From positions 1-60,815 of the IMG/VR virus record IMGVR_UViG_3300045579_000055: 60,815 bases of DNA. One strand, 5' to 3'. Under the pieces are notes generated by a model that saw only the letters and a program-made list of their open reading frames with translations, did no database searches and was not told the origin of the DNA. The stretch comes from a virus. A program made the position numbers and the translations under genes. Shown here one piece after another: positions 1-7,050 of the stretch (position 1 is its first letter; every line of letters begins with the position of its first letter).

Positions 1-698
1 GTAATAGATGCTCCGACAGCAACAGTTCCAGCAGTTGCAGGAAGTGAGATCTCTGATGTGTAGCGACCTGTTACAAGAGCATCAGCAGTTACTGTTCCAG
101 CGGTTGCGCCACCAAGAGTAGTAACAGTTACTGTATCAGCAACAGCGTTGCCGAAAATATCTGATACATCAAGAGTTGCAGTTACCTTGCCAGAAATATT
201 TCCTGAAGCAGGGATTGACATCTTAAGATCGTATGCAGGACCTGCAACACCCTTAAGATAGATTGTTGTGCTTGCACCAGTTACAGAAACTGTAACAGCA
301 GATGCAGCAGTACTTGTTGTGTATGCATATACAGTCGCTGTTGTTGAAGCAGGCGTTACTGTAATTGATGATGATCCAGCAGATGCATTTACTGTTGAAC
401 CAATTGCAGATACGAGGCGTGTGTTAGCACCTACTGCAGTAAATGTTACTGGTGTTCCAGCAACTACTGTAGCGGTGATAAGAAGTGCTTCGTTGTTTGT
501 TGCAGTTGTGGTATCTGCAACGCTTACTACGTTGTCAGAAGGAACCTTTACTGTGAATGGTGAGGCTGCTGTACCAGAACCAGATACTTCAGTTGTTACG
601 TCTACTGAAACGGTATTGGCACTTGCAGGTGTCACTACGAGTGTGCTCGATGCCAAGGCTGCAACCATGACAAGGGCGATCTTCTTAAATGAATTCAT
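1..698 (-). CDS. Secreted Ig-like/adhesin-like protein, partial (C-terminus outside window)
   Basis: The frame stays open from an ATG at 698 to the window edge (232 codons), so the protein is cut off. An AAGGAG site lies 6 nt before the ATG. The first 27 residues form a classical Sec signal peptide: a KK pair, a hydrophobic core and an A-S-A cleavage site. The rest is rich in Thr, Ser, Val and Ala, with beta-strand-like segments and no Cys, resembling bacterial Ig-like domains of S-layer or adhesin proteins. It follows the large terminase gene by 26 bp and could be co-transcribed. Export from the host cell or display on its surface is inferred from the signal peptide; the actual function is unknown. 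A secreted beta-sandwich protein is unusual in a phage. Alternatives are a surface decoy, a superinfection blocker or a cell-wall binding protein. Confidence 0.75.
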   Translation of the reverse strand, partial: MNSFKKIALVMVAALASSTLVVTPASANTVSVDVTTEVSGSGTAASPFTVKVPSDNVVSVADTTTATNNEALLITATVVAGTPVTFTAVGANTRLVSAIGSTVNASAGSSSITVTPASTTATVYAYTTSTAASAVTVSVTGASTTIYLKGVAGPAYDLKMSIPASGNISGKVTATLDVSDIFGNAVADTVTVTTLGGATAGTVTADALVTGRYTSEISLPATAGTVAVGASI

Positions 699-724
699 TT
701 TTCTCCTTTTATTATTCATTTGGT

Positions 725-2506
725 TTATATTGTTTTTAGCCTATCCAAATAGTCTTTAATCTCTTCTATTTGACTAGGTTTATATTGTATCACGTTCTCA
801 GGTAGTTCGTCAACTCGCTTAGGTCTATCCCTAAAAGTATGAACCTCTACCTCAGTGTCTGTATTTTTAGGGGTATAAGATATAGCCCCAAAAATAGCAC
901 CACACACAGCATCAGCCAAGTCCTTTGACTTTTTGCGTGGATGGTCAACTCTATCATTTTTCATAATCTTTAACTGGGTTAGTTCATCAAATAATAAATC
1001 AATTGCAGGCATAGCAAGTCTTTCCTCATACACGAGCATAGCCATATCCTCATAGTGCTTCTTGGCAACAGAAACAGTATCAGTTTTCATTCCAACCTGC
1101 TTGAGTTCATTCTGAATATCAAATGACTGCCAACGGTCAAAGGAAACCATTCCAATATCAAACCCAAGCCTTCTAAGGTTCTGAATCCACTGTTTAACCT
1201 CAGAAAGATTAACGGGACCTTCAACTTTTGGCTCCCACCAAGCAACGGCATCTACTACTACAATAGGTGCTACTTGTTCGTAGTTGTTGATTACTTGTAT
1301 ATTTACCCATTTTTCTACATGTGCAATTGCTACCGCACACTTGTCATGCTTTTGTGCAAGGTCAGCATGAACATAATATTTTTTAGTTGGATCTGGTTTA
1401 AATGCTTCGTCAAACCTTTTAAAATTATCTATTGGGTTTCTTAATGTCATACAGGCTCTTACTTTTTCTGCCTGCTTAAAAAATGCATCTGAAGCAAAAG
1501 TTGGTACGCATGCAAAGCGCATCATGGCATCACCAAGGTCTGTCATAAATGCAATCATAAAGTCATTAATCTTTCGTGTAGGGTTTACTTCCCATGTAGG
1601 TCTCTTTAGTGCAAATACTCCTGGATACTTATATGAAATTATATGATCTTCGTCCCACGAAATTTGAAACTTATTGTCTGGGTCTGTCTCTGGAAGCAAT
1701 GGATTAATTATGAATTCGTGTGTTCTTTCAACTGATTCTTTTTCAGCAATAACTGCATCATATCTTTCTGAGATAAAGTCTCCTGGATATCTTGGGAATG
1801 AAAGCAAAACAACCTTTCCTAAATCTGGGAAACGAGAGTCTACTGATCCACGGAAAGCCTTATATATATTGTCTGCGGTCTTTCCTTGCTCATTACCCGT
1901 TCCAACCTCAGATGCAAAACCAGAAATCTCATCAAGAACTGCAAGAAGAAGGTTTAAACCCTCATGTGATTCACGCTCTGAGTGACCAGAGTAAACAGTA
2001 ATTGATTTATCAAACTCAACTGAGTCTGCCTTAGCATTATACTTTCCAGCAAACCATGGGGACTTTTCAATCTTAGATTTAAAACCTTTAAAGAAAACAT
2101 TCTTTGCTTGTTGTGCGTTAATAGCAACATTGATAAGGTCAATAGCATCTCCAGAGGGCTTTCCAAAATACTTTGCAGGGTCTTTTAGGCATAATAGTTT
2201 ATATACTATATATGAGCATGCTACGGTTGATGTGAAGTCTTTTCCAGATCCCTTGCCAAGTTGTAGGATGATTTCATTCTTTGTGTACTTATCATAATAG
2301 CGAGTTCCTTTTTCTTCCCCCATTATGTCTATCAAATCTTCTTTACGATAAATCTGACTCATAGCCTCAACAATGTCATATTGAATATCAGACAAAGGTG
2401 GTTGGCCAAGGTAGTCTGGAGACTCAACAAAAGTCTTTGCATCTACTGGGGTTTCTTCAAAGTGATTACTTTTAAGAACTTCTAAAAAATCATCAAAGTC
2501 TGCCAT
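725..2506 (-). CDS. terL: Terminase large subunit (ATPase/nuclease)
   Basis: This is the DNA-packaging motor, which translocates DNA into the prohead and cuts it. At 593 aa it has normal family length. The N-terminal ATPase carries a Walker A-like LGKGSGKD at residues 83-90, with Asp where Ser/Thr is usual; I recall such variants from other siphovirus terminases. A Walker B segment ends in DE at 192-193. The C-terminal RNase H-like nuclease shows candidate metal ligands at D381 (VHADLA), D456 (SFDRW) and D528/D531 (KDLADA). The start overlaps the small-subunit stop as TAATG, implying translational coupling. The gene lies about 36 kb from the portal gene, at the end of the recombination module and not beside the head genes. 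Confidence 0.92.
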   Translation of the reverse strand: MADFDDFLEVLKSNHFEETPVDAKTFVESPDYLGQPPLSDIQYDIVEAMSQIYRKEDLIDIMGEEKGTRYYDKYTKNEIILQLGKGSGKDFTSTVACSYIVYKLLCLKDPAKYFGKPSGDAIDLINVAINAQQAKNVFFKGFKSKIEKSPWFAGKYNAKADSVEFDKSITVYSGHSERESHEGLNLLLAVLDEISGFASEVGTGNEQGKTADNIYKAFRGSVDSRFPDLGKVVLLSFPRYPGDFISERYDAVIAEKESVERTHEFIINPLLPETDPDNKFQISWDEDHIISYKYPGVFALKRPTWEVNPTRKINDFMIAFMTDLGDAMMRFACVPTFASDAFFKQAEKVRACMTLRNPIDNFKRFDEAFKPDPTKKYYVHADLAQKHDKCAVAIAHVEKWVNIQVINNYEQVAPIVVVDAVAWWEPKVEGPVNLSEVKQWIQNLRRLGFDIGMVSFDRWQSFDIQNELKQVGMKTDTVSVAKKHYEDMAMLVYEERLAMPAIDLLFDELTQLKIMKNDRVDHPRKKSKDLADAVCGAIFGAISYTPKNTDTEVEVHTFRDRPKRVDELPENVIQYKPSQIEEIKDYLDRLKTI

Positions 2507-3051
2507 TACTGCTCACTAATTGATTCAGATACAATCGTTACTACTTCGTTTTGCTTTGCAATAGCAGATAGTCTTTGCATGATAATGTCTCTTACTTCTG
2601 GATGTTCTGATGCTATATCTCTAAGAATTCCCACCAGAACTTCTTGTCTTCTTTCAATCTCAACCATTTCTTCTGCAAGTTCTTTGTTCTCAAGCAAGCC
2701 AGCCTTCTGTAGCATATCAATTCTTTTAGATTCAATATCCATTACAAGTTTAATTGCAGCAGTCTTTGCGCTAAGGTTATTAGTCATTGATGCTTCATCA
2801 ATAACTTCGTATGTACGAGATACCAGTTTGCTATAGTGAGTGTCTGCTGCAGCGAGTGCCTCTTTGGCACGAGCACGGATAGCGTCATTGGCAGATGCCA
2901 TAACCTTCCACTCATTAATAAGTGTTACTACTTTAGTCCTTGGGATGTCTAGTTGTTTAGAGATTACCGTAGGGTCATTTCCCTTAAGATATTCCTCTAC
3001 TACTTGATTAACTTGATCAAGATGTTTAACTAAATCATCTTCAGTTGACAT
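2506..3051 (-). CDS. terS: Probable terminase small subunit
   Basis: This 181-aa protein directly precedes and overlaps the large terminase gene. Residues about 15-55 read as a helix-turn-helix (a DPTVISKQLDIP-like turn, then a recognition helix with VVTLINEW). The middle and C-terminal parts are long charged helices suited to ring oligomerisation. Small subunits recognise the packaging site and regulate the large subunit. The call rests on position, size and the HTH-plus-helical architecture, because sequence conservation in this family is poor. Its start lies inside the 3' end of the upstream gene (11-bp overlap), so the genes are tightly packed and probably co-translated. Confidence 0.7.
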   Translation of the reverse strand: MSTEDDLVKHLDQVNQVVEEYLKGNDPTVISKQLDIPRTKVVTLINEWKVMASANDAIRARAKEALAAADTHYSKLVSRTYEVIDEASMTNNLSAKTAAIKLVMDIESKRIDMLQKAGLLENKELAEEMVEIERRQEVLVGILRDIASEHPEVRDIIMQRLSAIAKQNEVVTIVSESISEQ

Positions 3052-3313
3052 TGCTTAATTCCCTTGCTATCTTTAAAAGTATAAGATAACCAATTAAGTC
3101 ATCTAAATCGTTATCGCCGACAAAAGATCCGCCTCTAGTTATTCTAGAAAGTTTGTCGTCAATACGAACATGTAGTTGCTCTACGCTATCTGATGTAGCA
3201 AAAACCCTGACAGGATTTAGGGCAGAGTCACCATAAGATTTATTTTTTGCAATAAGCATCTCTTTGATTTCATCACAAACCTGAGCAATAGTAAACTGTG
3301 TCTCAGAACTCAT
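3041..3313 (-). CDS. Small protein resembling nucleotide-modification-associated domain 1 (DUF1599)
   Basis: This 90-aa protein has the pattern K-N-K-S-Y-G-D (residues about 20-30), then RIDDKLSRI and a C-terminal helix DDLIGYLILLKIA. This layout resembles DUF1599/Nmad1 proteins, which occur in phages and near nucleotide-modifying enzymes. The family link is from memory of the motif and is tentative; no activity is established here. The start is the ATG at 3313: GAGGAGG lies 6 nt upstream, while longer in-frame starts at 3331 and 3328 have no such site. It overlaps the stop of the preceding small membrane protein and the start of the small terminase gene. Confidence 0.6.
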   Translation of the reverse strand: MSSETQFTIAQVCDEIKEMLIAKNKSYGDSALNPVRVFATSDSVEQLHVRIDDKLSRITRGGSFVGDNDLDDLIGYLILLKIARELSNVN

Positions 3314-3437
3314 CTTTATCCTCCTCATCACTTAAATCAAAAATGTCTGGAAAGTTTTTAAAGGAATTAATAACATAGGCTATACCTACGGAACTAGCCA
3401 CGGTAATGGCCAAAATAATCTTTTTTGTTTTACTCAT
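3303..3437 (-). CDS. 44-aa predicted single-pass membrane protein
   Basis: The ATG at 3437 overlaps the stop of the upstream HTH gene (ATGA), and the stop at 3303 overlaps the start of the next gene, so this short frame fits exactly into a chain of overlapping genes. The product starts with a Lys-rich stretch, then about 17 hydrophobic residues (IILAITVASSVGIAYVI) and ends in an acidic tail. That is a one-helix membrane protein, likely with its N-terminus in the cytoplasm. Holins and lysis regulators can look like this, but nothing else here specifies function. Confidence 0.6.
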   Translation of the reverse strand: MSKTKKIILAITVASSVGIAYVINSFKNFPDIFDLSDEEDKDEF

Positions 3438-3589
3438 CGTTTAGACTTCCTTAATCCAAATTTTGCAAGATACACATAAATAGTTTCCACGCTTGCCCCA
3501 CACTCCTTTGCAATCTCGTCTGGAGTCTTTTTGTCCATAAGATAACGCTTACGCATAAAGACTTCTGATGTATATAGTTTAGCAGCCAT
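3434..3589 (-). CDS. 51-aa helix-turn-helix protein
   Basis: The ATG is at 3589 and the stop at 3434, overlapping the next start as ATGA. Residues 17-45 form a typical homeodomain-like/resolvase-type HTH: LMDKKTPDEIAKECGASVETIYVYLAKFGL, quoted here in two parts as LMDKKTPDEIAKEC (17-30) and GASVETIYVYLAKFGL (31-46). The protein is basic at both ends, consistent with DNA binding. It sits 4 nt after the RuvC-like resolvase gene in the same operon. It could be a small regulator or a DNA-binding accessory protein; a target site is not evident. Confidence 0.65.
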   Translation of the reverse strand: MAAKLYTSEVFMRKRYLMDKKTPDEIAKECGASVETIYVYLAKFGLRKSKR

Positions 3590-3593
3590 GATG

Positions 3594-4184
3594 TTATTTG
3601 TCAACTCCTATTGCCTTACCCCAGTTTTTTAGTGCCCAATGCCCAATGCCACATGCATCTGCGACATCGTTATCTGTAATAGTTCTGTCATATATAGTAT
3701 TAATAAACTTAATTGTTCTTTCTTTACGAAGATTTCTTTCATAGGTTTTATACCAAGACTCTGACTTTCCTGGGTGCTGAGAACGAATAAATAGTTGTTC
3801 ATCTTTTGATATTTTTTTATTTCCTATATAGTTTTGCCAAGTTATTGGAGAAACTTTTCCAATAGTCTTGGTTCCAGTCTGTCCTGCTGATCCAAGTATT
3901 GCTCCTTGCACTAATGCAAGATCTGCAGCAGTTTTAGGACTATTCATAAATACCGTATGCTCAATAACTATTGCTTCAAACCCTTCGTATATATCAAAAA
4001 ATGCTTTTACCTTTTTACCTGCATCCATAACCTTTTCATATATGTCATTACCTTGAAAGTTTATTTTTCCTACAGTTTTTAAATTTTCTTCCTCAAACAA
4101 AGCAAAAGCAAGACTGTTAGTACTGGCATCAATAGCACAGATGGTATGTGGCTTTAGTTCTAGCCCCCATTTATTTTTTACCAT
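3594..4184 (-). CDS. RuvC-like Holliday junction resolvase
   Basis: This 196-aa protein has RNase H/RuvC-fold landmarks: beta-strand TICAIDAST with D19, AIVIEHT with E75, and a C-terminal NDVADACGIGHWA with D173 and D176. These four acidic positions match the RuvC catalytic set. The family cuts four-way junctions symmetrically; phage members resolve recombination or replication branches before packaging. It lies in a cluster with a Cas4-like nuclease, an Hjc-like nuclease and RecA, which supports that role. The start overlaps the preceding zinc-finger gene by 14 bp. Confidence 0.8.
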   Translation of the reverse strand: MVKNKWGLELKPHTICAIDASTNSLAFALFEEENLKTVGKINFQGNDIYEKVMDAGKKVKAFFDIYEGFEAIVIEHTVFMNSPKTAADLALVQGAILGSAGQTGTKTIGKVSPITWQNYIGNKKISKDEQLFIRSQHPGKSESWYKTYERNLRKERTIKFINTIYDRTITDNDVADACGIGHWALKNWGKAIGVDK

Positions 4185-4455
4185 CTGTTTTATCCTTAAT
4201 CTTTTTTATTGCTTTGCTTACTGCGTCTGGATTTACCGAACAAGATGAGCATACTGCAAAATCATTGTATATTGATAGTGGCATAGAGCAAGACTTGCAC
4301 AGCCTAGTCTTTCCTTTTCTTTTTGCTCTTTTTGATTGCATATACCTTGCAGCAATTTTTTCTTTTGTTGCAAGTTCTCTACATTCAACAGAACAGTATA
4401 TCTGGTAAGATACAGATTGAGAAAATTGTTTATCGCAAAAGTTACAATGTCTCAC
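4171..4455 (-). CDS. Double zinc-ribbon protein of unknown function
   Basis: This 94-aa, strongly basic protein carries two four-cysteine clusters: C4-x2-C7 with C21-x3-C25, and C53-x2-C56 with C69-x2-C72. A Lys/Arg-rich linker (KRAKRKGK) joins them. The start is GTG at 4455, inside the end of the Cas4-like gene. Its position between two recombination nucleases and its charge suggest nucleic-acid binding. I do not recognise a named family. Confidence 0.65.
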   Translation of the reverse strand: MRHCNFCDKQFSQSVSYQIYCSVECRELATKEKIAARYMQSKRAKRKGKTRLCKSCSMPLSIYNDFAVCSSCSVNPDAVSKAIKKIKDKTDGKK

Positions 4456-5257
4456 TTAGAATCTCCAGGGGTGCAATCTTTATTACACCTTGTCCTGCAG
4501 ACTCACATGCTTTTCTAATTGGGCATGACTTGCATATCTTGGAATTAGATCTATAGTTCTTGCTTGGCAAAGTTTTATCTTCCCAAGCCTTTCGAACTGT
4601 TCTCATCCAATCAAATGCCTGGTCTACCCACCGACGGTAATGATCGTTTACTTCTACGGGAATCAAAAGAAGTTCATGATTGTTTTTGTTTTCATAAATC
4701 ATAACACCCTTTGGCCGTTTTAATATTTTCATATAGATAAGCAATTGCATTAAGTGACCAGTCTTGGCCTTTCCTGATGCCTTTCTATATTCAAATCCTT
4801 CATTCATCATTGTTTTAATTTCACCAATGAGTTCTTCTCCTTGCCAATCAAGCATAACATCCCCATATCCAAAGATAGGTGGATCATCATGCCTAATCTT
4901 AAATTCAGTAGTTTCGTTATTATCTTCATCACGATATACTTTCGCTACCCCAGAGTCTATCATTGCTGCCTGGATTCTTGCATGTGATAGAGTACCAGCA
5001 GTCATGTTTGCTGCAGCATAGGCGTCAGCATTGTCTTCAAATGTCTGCCCATCAAAAGCAAGGTACCAATATCTAGCACACTCTCCATGGCCGTAAGCAA
5101 TAGTAGAAGGAGCAAAAGTCTTTTTGACTGTGTGCTTGTCTACTCTTTTAATGGTATACCCCTCCCTGATTTTTTCAACAAGGGCATCAACATTCATCGA
5201 ATGAACTGGTTTTTCTTCTGGCTTTATCATAACTGTATGTAGTAAATTTTTTGTCAT
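4442..5257 (-). CDS. Cas4/RecB-like PD-(D/E)XK exonuclease with Fe-S cysteines
   Basis: This 271-aa protein shows the nuclease core in order: H92, D133 (GYGDVMLDW), E146-I-K148 and Q171 (HLMQLLIY). Four cysteines are placed as in Cas4/AddB-type enzymes: C60 before the core, and C242, C245 and C251 (CKSCPIRKAC) near the C-terminus. These are expected to hold a 4Fe-4S cluster. Such enzymes resect DNA ends to make single strands for recombination, which fits the RecA and resolvase neighbours. It is not a CRISPR gene here, since no array or other cas gene is seen. A promoter (TGCTATACT) lies just upstream, and AAAAGAG precedes the ATG. Confidence 0.85.
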   Translation of the reverse strand: MTKNLLHTVMIKPEEKPVHSMNVDALVEKIREGYTIKRVDKHTVKKTFAPSTIAYGHGECARYWYLAFDGQTFEDNADAYAAANMTAGTLSHARIQAAMIDSGVAKVYRDEDNNETTEFKIRHDDPPIFGYGDVMLDWQGEELIGEIKTMMNEGFEYRKASGKAKTGHLMQLLIYMKILKRPKGVMIYENKNNHELLLIPVEVNDHYRRWVDQAFDWMRTVRKAWEDKTLPSKNYRSNSKICKSCPIRKACESAGQGVIKIAPLEILSETL

Positions 5258-5280
5258 TATATCTCTTTTCTAGTACTATA

Positions 5281-5289
5281 AGTATAGCA
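5281..5289 (-). promoter_or_regulatory. Extended -10 promoter for the Cas4-like nuclease operon
   Basis: On the minus strand this reads TGCTATACT, an extended -10 element with no clear -35. It lies 23 nt before the ATG at 5257, leaving a short leader that contains a ribosome binding site. Confidence 0.5.
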
Positions 5290-5291
5290 GA

Positions 5292-5597
5292 TTATCGAAT
5301 TATATACTTTAGAGCAGACACAAGATTGTTAATTGACTCCGCTGCAGTATAGTAAAGATTCTTTTTTCCCCTGTCAGATTTGTCAACATTGGCCATCCAG
5401 GTAGCCTTTAATGACATCTTTGCAGCGATTGCTTGTAGGCGAACTATTTCGACTGTTGCCACATTAAGTGGTATGTCTGGCTTAATAATAATCTTGGCTA
5501 TAAAGGTAAGGGCTGTAGTCAACTCCTCATCCTGCATGTAGTCTGCTATTTCTGCCAAACCATTTACCATCTCTATTGTTGTCTGTTGCTGTTCCAT
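5292..5597 (-). CDS. Hypothetical 101-aa helical protein
   Basis: I do not recognise this protein. It is predicted to be mostly helical: an amphipathic N-terminal half (MVNGLAEIADYMQDEEL), hydrophobic strings near AKIII and a C-terminal helix ending in KYIIR. It has no Cys and no catalytic motif. The start overlaps the Hjc-like gene stop (TAATG), and the stop is followed after a few bases by a promoter, so it ends a small RecA-containing transcription unit. An accessory role in recombination is only a guess from context. Confidence 0.65.
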   Translation of the reverse strand: MEQQQTTIEMVNGLAEIADYMQDEELTTALTFIAKIIIKPDIPLNVATVEIVRLQAIAAKMSLKATWMANVDKSDRGKKNLYYTAAESINNLVSALKYIIR

Positions 5598-5878
5598 TAT
5601 TCCTCCATCATGTCTTCTAGTATGCTCATCTCAATTATAGCAAGTCTTACCTTGGCATTACCCTCGCCGATTACGACTACGATGGCTGGATCCTTGCCAT
5701 TTTTCATGGCATCCGTAGTAGCCTTAGCCCAAACCTCTTTATTTAAGGTAAAAGATTTTCCAACTTCTTTAAAGTCTACGACAAAAGTTTTCCAGGAAGC
5801 ATCGCCTTTTTGGGTATTGCGTCCAGAATTCTTGTGCTGTTTGGCACCAATTCTTTTGCTTTCGCTTTTCTCAGTCAT
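5597..5878 (-). CDS. Small Hjc-like PD-(D/E)XK nuclease candidate
   Basis: This 93-aa protein has a basic, glycine-rich start (KRIGAKQHKNSGRNTQKGD), then TFVVDFKEVGKSFTL and a strand-rich end (PAIVVVIGE). The order SGR...KGD...V-D-F-K...KSF resembles the minimal core of archaeal-type Hjc resolvases and related phage endonucleases, in which the D and D/E-x-K residues bind metal. The match is by eye and the protein is short, so activity is uncertain. It lies between a zinc-finger gene and RecA in an overlapping gene chain, compatible with recombination. Confidence 0.5.
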   Translation of the reverse strand: MTEKSESKRIGAKQHKNSGRNTQKGDASWKTFVVDFKEVGKSFTLNKEVWAKATTDAMKNGKDPAIVVVIGEGNAKVRLAIIEMSILEDMMEE

Positions 5879-6047
5879 CTTTTTTTACTTTCTTATATCC
5901 TTTTTTAAATAACATTACTTCTGATAAATGTTTTTCTGAGCACATCCAAGACGCCATACCAGTTTCCATATAAACCCTCATGGTTTTTACTTCTTTTTTG
6001 CAAGTCTTACAAGGAAACTTTCCTTCGTATATGCTGTAGTTAGTCAT
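5871..6047 (-). CDS. 58-aa zinc-finger-like protein
   Basis: The ATG at 6047 lies inside the last codons of RecA (8-bp overlap), and the TGA at 5871 lies inside the start of the Hjc-like gene. Such precise interlocking supports a real gene. The product contains C13-x2-C16 (PCKTCKK) and C36-x3-H40 (MCSEKH), a possible C3H zinc site, followed by a strongly basic tail (FKKGYKKVKK). It probably binds nucleic acid. No family is recognised. Confidence 0.6.
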   Translation of the reverse strand: MTNYSIYEGKFPCKTCKKEVKTMRVYMETGMASWMCSEKHLSEVMLFKKGYKKVKKDD

Positions 6048-7050
6048 TTAACCTAGACTTAATTGATTCTTGCAAGTCAAGATCCTCTCTTACTCGATTA
6101 ACAAATGCTTCTTTACCCTGAACTTTTGTGCCATCAGGAAGTATGTACCATGCTCCTGTACGCTCTACAATACCGTTTAGTTCTGCTGTAGTAACCAGAT
6201 CACCAATGGTATCAAGACCAATATCGTCACCTCTAAAGTAAAAATCATACTCACCAGACTGGAACCCTGGAGAGGTTTTGGAGAATTGGAGTTCCCACTT
6301 AATAGTTCTACCAATTTTTTCTTCAATTAATTTATCTCCTACCTTGATCTTGCCCTTAATCGCTTGATTGTCTGACTCTGAAGAAAAGAGTTTAATAATA
6401 CATGAGGAATAAAACTTAGTAGCCTGACCACCAGAAGGCTGCTGGCTAGTATACATAGCATTGATATTGTTACGAGACTGAGAAATAAGAACAAGCAGAG
6501 TTGGCTTAACTTTATTGTTTGCATAGTTAAGCATTTTCCATGCGTTACTAAAGTCACGAGATTCGGCTCCAATCTGTTTAGTGTTTTCTAATGCTTTCAT
6601 TTCATCTGTATCTTTTTCAAAATAGATTGCAGGAAGCATTGATGTAATAGAGTCTACCACAATTAGATCAACTCCAGCATTCATTAATCCGACACCTACG
6701 TCTACCATGTCGCTAATAGTTCTTGCTTGTGAGTAGATTAGTTTCTCTGGATCTACCCCAAGAGTTCTGGCCCAGTCTTCTGAATATGACATCTCTGAGT
6801 CAATCCACGCACACAACTTGCCTTCTGCTTGAGCAAGAGCAATCATTTGAAGACACATAGAAGACTTTGCAGAGGACTTAGATCCCCAGATAAGTACCTG
6901 TCTGCCGTAAGGAAGTCCACCGCCAAGGGCACGGTTTAAACCAAAACTTGGTGTGGGCTGATACTCATAGTTGATACCTACACCACTGCCCAATCTTTTT
7001 CTTAACTTGGGGTCTAACTGTGCTAACGCTTCTTCTATACTAACTGACAT
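6040..7050 (-). CDS. recA-like: RecA-like recombinase
   Basis: This 336-aa ATPase has the RecA core: GINYEYQPTPSFGLNRALGG at the start of the domain, a Walker A segment GSKSSAKSS (56-64), and a Walker B segment LIVVDS (129-134). An L1/L2-like region follows with SRDFSNAWKML and ISQSRNN. Canonical RecA has Gly before the Lys of Walker A; here it is Ala, which is unusual. The start is taken at 7050 because GGAGG sits 6 nt before that ATG; the ATG at 7056 abuts the GGAGG. It overlaps the end of the polymerase gene. Its role is strand exchange for repair or recombination-dependent replication. Confidence 0.88.
   Translation of the reverse strand: MSVSIEEALAQLDPKLRKRLGSGVGINYEYQPTPSFGLNRALGGGLPYGRQVLIWGSKSSAKSSMCLQMIALAQAEGKLCAWIDSEMSYSEDWARTLGVDPEKLIYSQARTISDMVDVGVGLMNAGVDLIVVDSITSMLPAIYFEKDTDEMKALENTKQIGAESRDFSNAWKMLNYANNKVKPTLLVLISQSRNNINAMYTSQQPSGGQATKFYSSCIIKLFSSESDNQAIKGKIKVGDKLIEEKIGRTIKWELQFSKTSPGFQSGEYDFYFRGDDIGLDTIGDLVTTAELNGIVERTGAWYILPDGTKVQGKEAFVNRVREDLDLQESIKSRLND

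Noticed and set aside
268-759. Plus-strand frame of 163 codons at the left edge
   Set aside because: It is the antisense shadow of the secreted Ig-like gene (1-698 minus), which has a ribosome binding site, signal peptide and protein-like composition.
4442-5257. Cas4-like gene as sign of a CRISPR-Cas system
   Set aside because: No other cas gene and no array; phage Cas4-like nucleases in recombination modules are common.
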